Shown one piece after another: positions 42,892 to 54,339 of a stretch of DNA of 64,000 nt (the first letter of the stretch is position 1; each line of letters opens with the position of its first letter). The stretch comes from Deinandra increscens subsp. villosa (Eukaryota > Streptophyta > Magnoliopsida > Asterales > Asteraceae), in assembly GCA_039602395.1 (NCBI GenBank), contig JBCNJP010000038.1, forward strand, positions 62,001-126,000, read 5' to 3'. Below the pieces are notes generated by a model, which saw nothing but the letters and a program-made list of their open reading frames with translations, made no database searches and was not told where the DNA came from. Both the position numbers and the translations under genes were made by a program.

Positions 42892-44908
42892 CTAGAAATG
42901 GCATCTACCTTTATAATGGGCATTGAAACATAAACTCCTCAAAAAATCCATAGAGTTAAGGAAGTATTCTCCGGATGTTAATTGAAAAGCGGAGAGATCG
43001 CCACCAATGATATGGTTCCACGACTTGTAATAACCTAATGGATCTTCTTTCTCAACCTTTTCTTGAGTACACGTGATTTCGTCACCGCCAACATCCACGC
43101 TTGCATCATCATATACAAAACTCATCTGAAACCTGAGTAGAAGAGCTTCACTACACTTATCTAGATTTATAGTAATCTCATCCCCAACTTCCATCTCATT
43201 CATCCTAAACATCCAATGGCTTAAAAAAGATAAGTTTTTAAGCAACCATCTAGCAATAATGTTTTCACCTTCTCTAGCCTACCTATAGTTTTTGGAAGCC
43301 TTTTAAGCTTTTGGCAGTAGCTTAGATCAATGTAGACAAGTTCAGTGGATTGATTAATCGATTCACAGATAATAATCAAGGATATGCATTTTATAACAAT
43401 CAACCTTTGATTTGCAGGGAGTTCGGAAAAGCCACCAATTTTACAAAGTTTTTTAGAGAAACTCAAAGTAAGAAACTTTAATGATCCAAGCAAACTTTTA
43501 GTTTTTGGGCAAGAGCCTATTACCTGTTGAAATACAGAGGTAATAAAACGTTTAGTAACTGTAATAACATATCCTGGAAGTTTATTGACGTAGATGCTTC
43601 AAATTTCTTACTTTTTGTCTCTTCGCAAGAGGTTGTGGATTGCTAAAAGATATATCAAAAGATTTAATATTGCTATAGAACAAGTCAAGAGCAACCATGT
43701 TCTCCATTGGTAATTAAGTCTAAAGGTATAGACTTTAAAGGGAACCCATGCATACACAACCATCATAATTTCTTAGGAAAATTCTTGTAAGAACCATTAA
43801 GTTGCACAAAATTGAGTTGTAGTAGCGTTAGATTATGCATCTTACTTAATGCAGACGCAACTCAACTGATCCACATATCACATCCATATCAAGCATTTTC
43901 ATGTCCAGGGCTACGCCCTTGATATATCTCGTACCCTGAGAAGAAAACGAAGAATAAAAGAATAAAAACCAGAAGTAACTTTATATCTAGATAATGAAAA
44001 GACTTGCAATTGTCACTATTACTTCAAGTATACATGACTTATATACCTTGTTATCTTCCAACACGTTGAATGACTCCTCATGACACCATAATTGACTACG
44101 CTCCTCAGGCTTGTCACGTGATTCCTGGCGTACTACATCTCTTCCCATCTCCTGAATCAGTTGATGCATAAGTAAAATGTTATCTCGGCCTACTATAAGA
44201 AGGCATCTATCAATGAGATCTCGTATCCCTGTAGTCCGGATACCACATGAGTTCAACACCGTTTCAGCAAAAACTTTATCTTTCTGAACGAAAAAACAAG
44301 CAATATGCTTAAATAGTTCCTTGTCATTGTTAGATTGCACTGAGTCAAAACTCATCTGCAAGACCTTCATGATGCGTGAATTAGGTTCTTCCTTCAGCCC
44401 TATTACACAATCCTCCCATTCAGCTACAATTTTGTTATATAAAGACTCAGCCAAAACTTTAAGAGCCAATGGATGTCTTTCACAATAATCCATAACTTGT
44501 TTTGCAACTTCTTCATAACCTTCATTGGGACGGTGGCTCATGAATGCATGATAACTTAAAAGTTGTAATGATGCTTCTGTATTTAAGCCTTCAAGTAAGA
44601 GCTTTGTATGTTTGGGTTTAATTTTCGGATTGATTGGTGCATATCTCTCTATTAATGATGCGTATTTGGTGGTTATTATAATTTTGCTTCTAGGATAAAA
44701 ACCTTGCTTTCCAAGTAACGCATACAACTGGTCGACACTTTCAATATTATCAAGAACGATAAACACCTTCTTACGGTTTAGTACATTCTCGATCATAGAT
44801 TTGTATGCCGAGGTATGATGTGCTTGAATCTGACTTGTTTTTGATATGTCACCTAACAGTGTTTTTGTAGATCAAGTAGTCCATTAACTTGTGCTACACA
44901 CTTCTCGC
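42892..44908 (-). pseudogene. TNL resistance gene pseudogene 1 (NB-ARC, LRR, partial C-JID)
   Basis: Sense starts inside NB-ARC at about 44908. The segment VNGLLDLQK is followed by a one-base frameshift, then SMIENVL, kinase-2 VFIVLDNI, RNBS-B SKIIITTKY, HPLALKVLAESLY (GLPL position) and MHQLIQEMG (MHD region). A GT-AG intron lies at 43936-44046. The next exon starts GTRYIKGVALDMK and leads into LRRs with FVQLNGSYKNFPKKL and HGFPLKSIPLDL, interrupted by stops and a frameshift, then SYCQKLKRLPKTIG. At 43233 it joins, out of frame, the last part of the C-JID domain (SHWMFRMNEMEVGDEITINL), ending at 42892. TIR and P-loop are missing: Copia sequence replaces them. Not functional. Confidence 0.93.
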
Positions 44909-46045
44909 CAACACCTTCAACAAAGCTTTAAGGGGCGGATCGGGTAATCATATCGAAGCAAGGCTTCAAACACTCATGGCGGAGTTCGAAGCCTTGAAGA
45001 TGAAGGAAACTAGTATACAGTGGCTGAATTTGCATCAAAGATTCGGGGTATTGCATCAAAGTCGGCTACACTAGGGACCAAGATTGAAGAAGAGAGACTT
45101 GTCAAGAAGTTTCTTCACGGTATGCCTAAACGTTTTATTCACATGGTAGCATCGATAGAACAACTATTAGACATGAAAACGGTCTCGTATGATGATATGG
45201 TGGGACGGATGAGAGCTTTTGAAGAATGGAAGGACGAAGAAGGTCAAGGATCCGGGTCAGGAAGCAACAATCTCATGTTCGTAAAAGGAGAAACTTTCAA
45301 GACTTCACAATATGAGAAAAGGAACAAGGGATCAAGTGAAAATTATGGACACAAAGGTAAAGGAGTAGCACATGAATCTGGTCAAAACCGTGGATCAAGA
45401 GGGGAAGAAGTGGGACAGAAAACAGAATGCTACAAAGGGAAAAAAGACAAGGCACAGGTGCAATGCTATCGTTGTGACAAGTTTGGGCATTTTGCTACGG
45501 TATGCCCTGATCTAAATTCCAGAGGACCCGAAGCAAATTTCATGGAAACTCAAGCGGATGACGCGTCCCTTTACATGATCCAAGAAGTTCAAGAACTCAT
45601 GTATGTCAAGCAAAACATCCTCCTCGTGGAGAAAAGGGTGAGACCGGACGATTATGAAGACGAATCCGAGAATGTGTGGTACTTGGATAACAGAGCAAGC
45701 AATCATATGACGGGCCGACTAGAACTCTTCACAAACTTTAATGACCATATCACCGGTCGGGTCTAATTCGGTGACAACTCGTGTGTCAAGATTAAAGGAA
45801 GAGGAACTATAATGTTAGAGAGTGGAACCGGCGAGAAAATCATCCTTGAAGACACCTATTATATACCGAGTCTTAAGACTAACATTATAAGTCTCAGTCA
45901 AGCTACCGAAATTGGCTATAAGGTGATTATGGAGGAGGATCTACTACTCTTATTCGATCCAAGAAGGAATTTAAAATTCAATGAATTTCTTGAGAGGATC
46001 CCTCATCCCACAAAAACAAACAATAAGGTGGCGTTTGGTTCATAA
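44909..46045 (+). pseudogene. Copia gag-protease fragment, copy B
   Basis: It begins in gag (NTFNKALRGGSGNHIEARLQ), shifts frame near 45020 into EFASKIRGIASKSATLG and KKFLHGMPKRFI, and has a perfect zinc knuckle CYRCDKFGHFATVC (CX2CX4HX4C) at about 45463-45504. The protease site reads YLDNRASNHMTG (copy A DNEAS). A TAA at 45764-45766 interrupts the frame where copy A reads Gln, after which it continues to the MITE and stops at 46043-46045. The 5' end abuts the TNL pseudogene directly, with opposite orientation. Confidence 0.9.
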
Positions 46046-46336
46046 ATTCAATGTAATTGAAATTTATACTTTTTCCTTTCATAATTGTTTTTTGTTGGGT
46101 AATGAAGGAATTTAAAGTTCAATGAATTTCTTGAATCAATGAAATTTAGTTCTGTTTTAACATTGCTTAGAAATCCTTCACTTTAATGAAGAAAAGTTAC
46201 ATGACCTCAAATTCCATTGATTAAAGGAATTCATTCCAATTTAAATTTGTCCATAACCTAACTAAGCACAACTTTCAAAGAAAAACTTTTCAATTACAAT
46301 TCCAATTCCATTGAATTCCACAAACCAAACGCCACC
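46027..46336. mobile_element. 310-bp TAA MITE, copy B
   Basis: The same element as 413-722, with TAA at 46024-46026 and 46337-46339. Confidence 0.87.
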
Positions 46337-46720
46337 TAAAAGAAAAGGTTTATAGTAGGATGAAAAAGAAGGGGTGAGAGAGTCGAATTATGGCGTTTAG
46401 GATGAGAAGGATGTTCCTAAGTCCTAAACCAGCTATGAAAACTTGTAGTCTTGTAATTTATAAAAATGTTCAGATATTTTCATATCGTACTCCGACGTTT
46501 GCAATCTTTTGTACTCCGACGTTTGCAATCTTTAACCATTTGAGTCCTCATTACTAACAGAGTTTAAAAAAATTGTTAACTTAAGAGGCATCTAAGTCAT
46601 TTTACACATCAAATACTATTCATGTAAATTTATAAAATTAATTAGAGATGGACTGCTTGTGTAATTAAATTGAACTTTAAGGGATATTTATTATAACTGA
46701 AAATCGAGATATTTAGGGCT
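46337..46720. other. MITE flank, deletion scar and remnant inverted arm, copy B
   Basis: AAATGT at 46464-46469 marks where 285 bp found in copy A are missing, removing the outer end of the left inverted arm. The remaining arm (about 46470-46650) still contains the doubled GTACTCCGACGTTTGCAATC block. Confidence 0.8.
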
Positions 46721-47393
46721 CAAAACGATCTGGGTGTCCGGCGAAATTGCCATTACAAATCCGGCCACCGTCACCATCGTTCCAAGCGGCCACGGTCACC
46801 ATTTTTCCAAGCGGCTCTGATAGTTTTAGGTCTGGTAGGGACTGAATGACACCGACGACGATGAACTTGACGTAAATCTTCCCGGACGAATCTAACCAAC
46901 GAGTCGGATCCTATTCTCACTGTAGTTCCACCCGATATTAGAAGGTCGTTTATACTTCTCTTCCTTTAATTACTAATTAGAATCTACATCAAATTATACC
47001 AATTGAAAGCAAATGATATTTATTAGAAATGACAATTAATCAAGATGACAGAGTCAATCGAGGAAAAAAAGAAACCTTGAATTTTTAAGCTTCACTCAAC
47101 TAGAGAATGAGTGAGTATACGTTTGAACGAAGAAGACGATATTTATGTCCTTCAAGAGCAGTCTTTTGTGCTTCTACCCGCTTGTACCTGATGAATCGAC
47201 GGTTAGAGCTGCTCATTAGGGATCAAAGTTATTCAGTTGAATCGATGTTTGAACAAAAAAGATGATAGATGCGATCAGGAATCCAGAAGGCATCGATGGT
47301 TGTAAACCCTGGGTATTCACAGTCGATGGTTGCTAAACGAATTCACGAGAGAGGCAGTGGCGGTTGAAGCGTAGGCAAAATGGATTGTGGTCG
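46721..47393. other. Interior of the inverted-arm element, copy B, with Athila target duplication
   Basis: The same non-coding sequence as 1395-2065, ending in GGTCG at 47389-47393, the target duplication of Athila copy B. Confidence 0.75.
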
Positions 47394-48503
47394 TGATAAT
47401 GGTTGTCGAGGCCGTTACAAATACCTAAACTCTAACCTGTAGTAGGGTAAGTTAAGGGTTATCGAACCAAGAGAATATGTGGTAATTAACTAGCTGAATA
47501 CAATTAACTAATTAATTGCTGAATTAAACTAAATTGCCTTTTAGCTGTTGATTGATTGGAAATGAACTATTTACTAAACTAAATTACCAATTGACTAAGT
47601 TACTAATGCTTGATTTTAAAACGAAACTCTTATGTGAACTAAGGCAACCACTTTAGGATCCCGGTTTGCTATCTATCTGAATTCAGTCACCTGACTGCTA
47701 ATACTACATAGACATAGTCCCCTATTGCCTAGTCAACCTAATGACCTAACCCTTATGTAGGCTGCTTAATTTATGGTGCAAGGAAAGCCTGAAATATGAC
47801 AGTTTACTACAACCAGACTAAGTGACTAGTTAATCTAATGAGTTAGGCATGTAGGTGCTTTACAGTTGTAAGGAAAACCGGAACAACTAGCAATCAAATA
47901 ATAAAAATCAGAATAGAATAACAAACCGTTCACCAAAAGTGGTTACAAGAAAGTTACCCGGACATGACAAAAGTCGAAAACATGAAATGTATTGAAATTG
48001 ACATAAAAAATTCTAATCAAATGCTTGAAAACTTCAACCGAATGCTTGAAAGCTCTAGAAATTCGTCTAAAACCCTCTCTGGAGTGCAAAAGTGGCAGAA
48101 GAATGAAAAAATCACAACCCGAAAGTATTTATAGCAAAACCCTAAAAATTCTTCTGCCGGCCTAGTTTGGGCGTACCGCCCAACTCCATACACAAATCTT
48201 GGCGTACCGCCCGAGTCTTCTAATCCGGATTCCTTAGCGCCCTTGCTTCTATCAACTCCTGGGCGTACCGCCCCTATTTCAAACTCAGAAACTTCTATAT
48301 TTTTCTTCTTTTTGATTTTTTCCGCTCCGCTCACATGATCGATCATCTTATCCTCTAAATTCCATAAATCCTTAGATTTGATCAATTCAGCTCCAATTAC
48401 CTCACAATACAAAACATCAAAAAATGAAATGAAATCCAATTGATAATACTAATAAAAATAAACAATTAAGAACATATATGCATGACATATTGGACTCGCA
48501 TCA
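47394..48503 (-). mobile_element. Athila copy B 3' LTR
   Basis: A 1110-bp LTR, uninterrupted, single-copy for the 71-bp block doubled in copy A. A TATA box on the minus strand is at 48126-48133. Dyad motifs are exact at 48169-48181 and 48261-48273. Confidence 0.94.
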
Positions 48504-48960
48504 CATCCCCACACTTGACTTTTTCCGTTCCGAAAAAACTGCAATGGTATTATAGTTGGAAAACTAACTCAAACCAGTTACTTACAAATTCAGTTTCAAT
48601 TTAATTCACACATACACCTCTGATTGCAATCATCGGTATTTCGGTCCAGCTAAACGCAACAACCAATTTCATAGGCTCCCAATAGCAATGATTAATTCAT
48701 TTTATTGTATTTACATTACCACATCAATCTACCAAATGTTTCTCACATCTAGAAAGCTATAAGTTTACCTAATCTCACCTCAAGGCTTTCAAAGTAAAGG
48801 TTTTAACCATTTAGATTGACCTACCACCCTAAACCAAATAATTGTATATCTCAAAAATAATGGAAATGAATAATGATGGATGAAAGGGACTTTGAGCTTC
48901 ATTTATTTATTTCCTAACTACCTAATATATGTTTTTATTTTTTCCAATGTTTTCATTTTA

Positions 48961-49053
<93 letters not shown>

Positions 49054-49564
49054 TAATTAGCAAAACTAAATCAACCACACCAAGCAATAAATAAGTCTCA
49101 CTCAGATGCATTATCATAATGTTACTATCCCCCTTCAAGTACATAAGGTCTTGACTCAGAATCGCACCAAGAGGCACCGTCAGTGAATTATTATCCCCCG
49201 TTCAAGTACATTGGGTATCGATTCAAAACCTCATCGATAGACGCATCAAACGAGCTTGTAACCCGAGAGGTAGCACGTAGAGTCTTAGTCCCTTTATTGC
49301 TATTTATTCATATAATTAATTACCTACGCAAAACAAAGCTCAAAAGTGAAAAAATGGATGACGGGGAGCCATTATTTCTTGGATTTGCTTTCGCAAAAAA
49401 AGATAATAATGTGTCAGGTAATTTCAAAGATATACGACTATTTTGCATAAAGTGGTCATATCAACCTAATATTGACAATTTTAGCATCCCTAGTAACTCC
49501 TAAGATGGAACCCACTATAGTATCATGAATTTATTTCAATTAAGCATAACTATTAGCATACTAA
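48504..49564 (-). other. Athila copy B 3' UTR
   Basis: PPT next to the LTR (minus strand CAAGTGTGGGGATG). The rest is non-coding with the TTA microsatellite, and matches 13684-14744. Homology with copy A stops at 49565, the junction with the second pol segment. Confidence 0.8.
48965..49053. repeat. TTA microsatellite, copy B
   Basis: About 89 bp of uninterrupted TTA, longer than its partner at 14144-14213. Confidence 0.95.
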
Positions 49565-51744
49565 GTGAGACCCCCATCACTGATGATCACACGAGGGACT
49601 CCATATCTTGTGGAAATGTTTTGTTGGACAAATTTACAAACGACACTGTGGTTATTGGTTTTAGTGGCAATGGCTCTTATCCACTTTGACACATAACTGA
49701 CAACCACTAAAATATAAGGGAAAATATTAGAATTAGGAAATGGGCCCATAAAATCAATGCCCCAAACATAAAAAATATCAACAACTAAAATTGGTTATAA
49801 TGGCATCCCATTTCGCTTGCTTATGCTACCCATCTGTTGACATCTGAAATAGTTCCTCGCGAACTCAAAAGCATCCTTGAAAATGGTAGGCCAAAATAGC
49901 CCGGATGAAAGGACCCTGTGTCCCGTCTTCTGACCACTAAAGTGCCCTCCGCATGCTGATGCGTGCACTAGGCTAAAAAAACTGTTTGTACCTCTGATTC
50001 TAATACAAACTTTCGGATTAAGTGATCCGACCCTATCTTGAACAAATCCGGCTCATTCCAAATATATTGGCTCGCTTCAGCCTTCAAGTGAAACTTTAGC
50101 CTCTTAGGGCAATGTTCTGGAATTGTACCTATAACCAAATAGTTAACAATGTTAGCATACCAAGGTAGATTTGCAACATGGAGTAAGTGCTCATCAGGAA
50201 AAGTTTCATTAATCATGAATTCATCACCTTCAGCCTCAATGTAGGACAAATGGTCTGCCACCACATTCTCACTCCCCTTCTTGTCTCTAATTTCAAAATT
50301 GAATTCCTCCAACAATAGGATCCACTGAATCAACCTCAGCTTGACATCCTTCTTCTCCATCAAGTACAAGACTGCGTTGTGGTCCGAGTACACTATCACC
50401 TTGCTCCCCTAAATGTATGACCTGAACTTACCAAGAGCAAACATAACTGCAAGTAACTCTTTTTCAGTAGTAGTATAATTCAATTGAGCCCCATCAAGAG
50501 TCTTACTTGCATAATAAATTACTACCGGTTTCTTATCTACCCGCTGACCCAGAAACCGCCCCAACTGCATAATCAGATGCATCACACATAATTTCAAATG
50601 GCATGGACCAATCTGGTGCTTGCAAAACTGCTGCTTTAAGTGATTTATTTTTCAAAGTATTAAAAGCAGTTAAACACTCATCATTAAAATCAAAGACTTC
50701 ATCTTTCAAAAGCAGTTGCAAAGAGGTTTTGTAATTTTTCTAATATCTTTGATAAACCTCCTATAGAAACCGACATGACCCAAAAATTTCTTTATACCCT
50801 TAACATTCGTGGGAGGAGGTAGAGTCGAAATTCCCTTGTACCGAATATTAAAAAATAGTCCATGAAATTTCAAGTGAATCTCCGACCATGTCTGAAAAAA
50901 TAGTCATCATACATCTTTGAAAAATGGTTGGGGCATTGCACAACCCAAATGACATTCTCCTAAAAGCCAAAGTACCACAAGGATAAGTAAAAGTTGTCTT
51001 TTTTTGTTCATCAGGGTGGATAGCAATCTGGTTGTACGCCGAGTAGCCGTCTAGAAAACAATAAAACTTTTGACCAGACAATTTTTCAATAATTTGGTCT
51101 ATGAAAGGTAGAGGAAAATGGTATTTGGAAGTTGTAGAATTCAACTTTCTGTAATCTATGCAAATTCGCCACCCAGTTACCGGTCGGGTGGCAATTTCCT
51201 CACGTTTCTCGTTCCTAACTATTTGAATACCTGCTTTTTTAGGAACCGTTTGTGTTAGACTTACCCATGTGGTGTCTAAAATTGGGTAAATTGAACATGC
51301 ATCCCAACCACTTCAATACCTCCTTCACAACTTCTCGTATATTCAGACTGAGTCTCCGTTGCGTATCTCTTGCGGGTTTTACATCCTCTTCGGTAATGAT
51401 CATGTGCGTCACAATCGACGGGCAAATTCCCTTCAAATTCGCGATCGTCCATCCAATCGCAGCCCTATGCTTCACCAAACTTCCATCAAAGCTTCTTCTT
51501 GTTCCTTAGTTAAACCTGCAGAAATAATAACAGGAAAAGTATTATTTTTACCAACAAAACCGTATTTCACATGTTTTGGAAATTCTTTGAATTCTAAAGA
51601 CGGTGGTGATTCAAGTGAAGGTTTGAGTTATGAATCTATATGCTTTGGTAGACTCTCCACTTGAATGGACCAAGGAGGTCTTTACTCACTCACTACCATC
51701 AACTCCTGAATCTCATCTTCAACTTCCAGCACCTTGACCAAATG
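49565..51744 (-). pseudogene. Second Athila pol segment (RT to integrase) inside copy B
   Basis: Sense order from the right: LPKHIDSQLKP-type sequence at about 51650, RT from 51478 (RAAIGWTIANLKGI), RT body LDGYSAYNQIAIHP at about 51050, a catalytic-site remnant FMDYFLIFG near 50860 followed by a deletion of about 190 bp, RNase H MCDASDYAVGAV at about 50590, the tether with WYANIVNYL, and integrase GGHFSGQK. Unlike the other two pol copies it keeps the integrase core (VWGIDFMGPFPNSN, VSYVSKWI, ISDGG) at 49561-49780. It ends abruptly at both edges, so it came from another family member. Confidence 0.88.
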
Positions 51745-51829
51745 AAATGAAAACAAAATAACCAAAAAGTACAGGGAATCAGAAAATTATCTGATCAGAT
51801 GATGTGGCGGCAGCATCAGGTAGCCTCCT

Positions 51830-53250
51830 CTATATATCATCTCCTACTCCAGGCCCACTAGCATCTCCCGAACCAACTACCCGTGAACCAGGTCCTCCAT
51901 CACCCTCAGCTCTATCCTCCTCATCTACATCCTCAACCACGGGCTCTTTGTAAAACTCAGGTATCACAATCCCTTGGTGTGTCATCATGTGTCTCACCGC
52001 CTGCTCTATCCTATCAGACCTGACATCAATATGATCAAACCCTAAATCCTGTACAATCTCCAACGTAACCGGGCCAGGCCTAGTTCTAGGTCGTTTCACT
52101 AGCTGCGGTCTCAGAGGCCTCTCGACCTGATGTCGAATCCTCTGTCTCTCTGGCGGACCGCCACCCTGCACTGTTGCAGCACCCTAGCTCCCTCAGCCCC
52201 TGGTGGTGGAGGAATCACCACAACCTCTCTCACCGGATCCCACTAGGGAGGATCTGCCATAGTCACCATCCCAACCAACCTCATATCCTCTAACTCATAA
52301 CGTGATGTTTCAGCACCCTCAGCAGATGTGTCTCAAAATATCTATCAAATACCCATAGTGCCCTCGCTAACCTCGTCACGTACGGACCCATACTCAAATG
52401 TGCTCCGACCCCAGACGTGAGTCTCCGTATGATGTCAATAATACACATGCCACGTTGAGGTCATGGCCCTCAACAATCGCCCACAACACTGGCATGTCAA
52501 GCTTCGTTCATTTCCCCACATCGGACCGAGGTCCGATGAGAGTGCACATGATAATCCTACGAATGTATCAAATCACTGGATCCCTAATTTGCAACTCCAA
52601 CAGGTTTCTCGAATATGGTACAGTCCCAATAGTCACCCAAAACTCCGTAATCTGGCATCAGTCACCCTCTGCGGGTGAGCCTTAGTAAAAAAAAACCTCA
52701 GGGCAACAGCAAAAGCCGGCAACTCAACCTTGGCCTGAGTGTAAAATGCAGTCAAAATCGTAAACTACGAGATGCTCATCTCATGCAATACCTGTCCTAA
52801 AGAAAACGACATGACATGCTCCTCATCAAATATCACATTTCCTAACCTAAAGGTCGCCAAGAACTCGACCGTCAACTCTTTGTACTAGTGCTCAATACAC
52901 GCTAGAACCCTCCTCACCTCTTAGTAATCATACCCTCAATCCTCTGACTTTGTCCAATCTGGTCTAACAGTCTCCAGTCGATCGTCCGGTGATGTAACAA
53001 CTATATCAGTAGAAACTGACGTCACCGAGAAAGCTCCTCTGTATCTAGTGAAAATCGAAATAAAGGGTGCCTCGCTAAGTCCCTCCGCTCGACTTGGAGA
53101 GGTGGAATGGCCCTATCGGGAATAATCTTAGGTCCCCAGTACTGAATGATACGTCTCATGTGTGTCGGCATCGGCTCAACTGGATCCGGAATCCCCTGCC
53201 TCCTCTTCTTTCGGCCCCCGCTTGCCGGAACTCGGGCCGGGACGATCAGA
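51830..53250 (-). pseudogene. Decayed ORF downstream of Athila pol
   Basis: The minus strand starts MSDRPGPSSGKRGPK at about 53250, then runs through several frames: MPTHMRRIIQYWGPKII, HPLFRFSLDTEELSR, SMGPYVTRLARALWVFDRYF (about 52370) and a C-terminal acidic stretch PVVEDVDEEDRAEGDGG ending at 51830. Stops and frameshifts are frequent. Athila elements carry an extra ORF downstream of pol (often called env-like), and this fits in position. I do not recognise a transmembrane or envelope feature and make no functional claim. Missing from copy A. Confidence 0.55.
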
Positions 53251-54339
53251 CATCCTGATTTAATTAAGTTAGCACAAGAATAACAATAATAGTAATAACC
53301 GGGCCCCAATCTGCAACTGATTTCCAAATTCACCCAACAAATTAATTATTTTTGTGTTTTTGTGATGTTTTTGATTTTTTTTAGTTTTTTCAAATTTTTC
53401 AAAGAAATAACAAAATTAAGAAAAAATAAAGAAACACAACTAAAATCTAACAATTTAAACAAAACAAAATGTATTTAAAAGAAATTGAATATTTGTCTTT
53501 TTAGCCCTTGGGCGTACCACCCTAAACCAAACTCAAATGGGGCGGTGCGCAGCCTAAATCAGTTGCAGAAAACCTAATTTCAGGTTGGGGCATACCTCCC
53601 TACCTAGAATGAACCTAGGCGGTACGCCACTTGATTATTACGTAGAATCGAAATCGATTTTCACTGATTGTTCCAACCCATCAACACACTCAATCAACCT
53701 CGTTCTTACATTAAGTCAGTTCATATATTCGGGTAAATCACAAAAACTAGCCAGTATCTAACCAAAATACGGAAAATTAAACCTAATCTCACAAAAAAGA
53801 ACCAATTATAACAAGAAATGGAACCTGGAAGCTCGGGATTGACTATGGATAACGTCGACGGTTGTGTTCTTGGTGGTGGTCAGCGGTGGTGCACAGATGG
53901 CGATGATGGTGGTGCGTCTATAGAACAGTAGTGTGATGGTAGTGGAGGTGATGAACGACGGCGGTAACACGTGGTCGTCGGTCTTCGGTGATATATAGTG
54001 GTGGTGATGGTGATGTGGCGGATGAGTAGCGATGGCGATGGGTTGTGGGTTAAGAGAGGAAGAAGATGATGGTGGTGATTGTTATGGAGACCGATAGGTG
54101 GTTTTGAAGAATTCTTATTTTATTCGATATTTTAAACTCGAGCGTACCGCCCTAAATGTGGATTTAATCAGGGTGTATCACCCCCTAATTTCAAAAGAAA
54201 ATATCTTGCACAAAAGGGCGTACCACCCAAAACTCTTTGTAAGGAGGGTGTACCGCCCAACCTCGTCTTTCAATATCCTGATTAAATTAGGGCGTAACGC
54301 CCTGATTGTTGAACACAACTTAGGCATACAGCCTATCCC
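53251..54339 (-). other. Athila copy B non-coding region between pol and the extra ORF
   Basis: Contains many dyad-motif variants: near 53509 (GGGCGTACCACCC), 53627 (inverted, GGCGGTACGCC), 54140-54152, 54226-54238, about 54246 and 54290-54302. The segment 53960-54339 matches 15115-15459 in copy A. The rest (53251-53960) has no counterpart there. Confidence 0.75.

Larger units (their letters stand above)
1..43233. repeat. Tandem segmental duplication, copy A (interrupted)
   Basis: The sequence is near-identical in order and content to 45615-63191: Copia fragment, 310-bp MITE, inverted-arm element, Athila insertion, SINE and TNL 3' end. Left LTRs of the two Athila copies share variants not found in their own right LTRs (for example GTTTGCT versus GATTGCT, and TGCTTTACAG versus TGCTTGACAG or TGCTCGACAG), so a single Athila insertion was copied with the locus. 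Copy A is expanded by four later insertions at 2094-12532, 16179-22865, 30232-30691 and 30773-42512. Homology ends at 43233 inside the TNL C-terminal exon. The left end lies outside the window. Confidence 0.93.

Noticed and set aside
42892..44908. Functional TNL gene
   Set aside because: It lacks TIR and P-loop, and has frameshifts, stops in the LRR and an out-of-frame join to C-JID.
51239..51664. Plus-strand frames opposite RT
   Set aside because: Shadows of the RT coding strand, repeated in all pol copies (24226-24531, 56398-56703).
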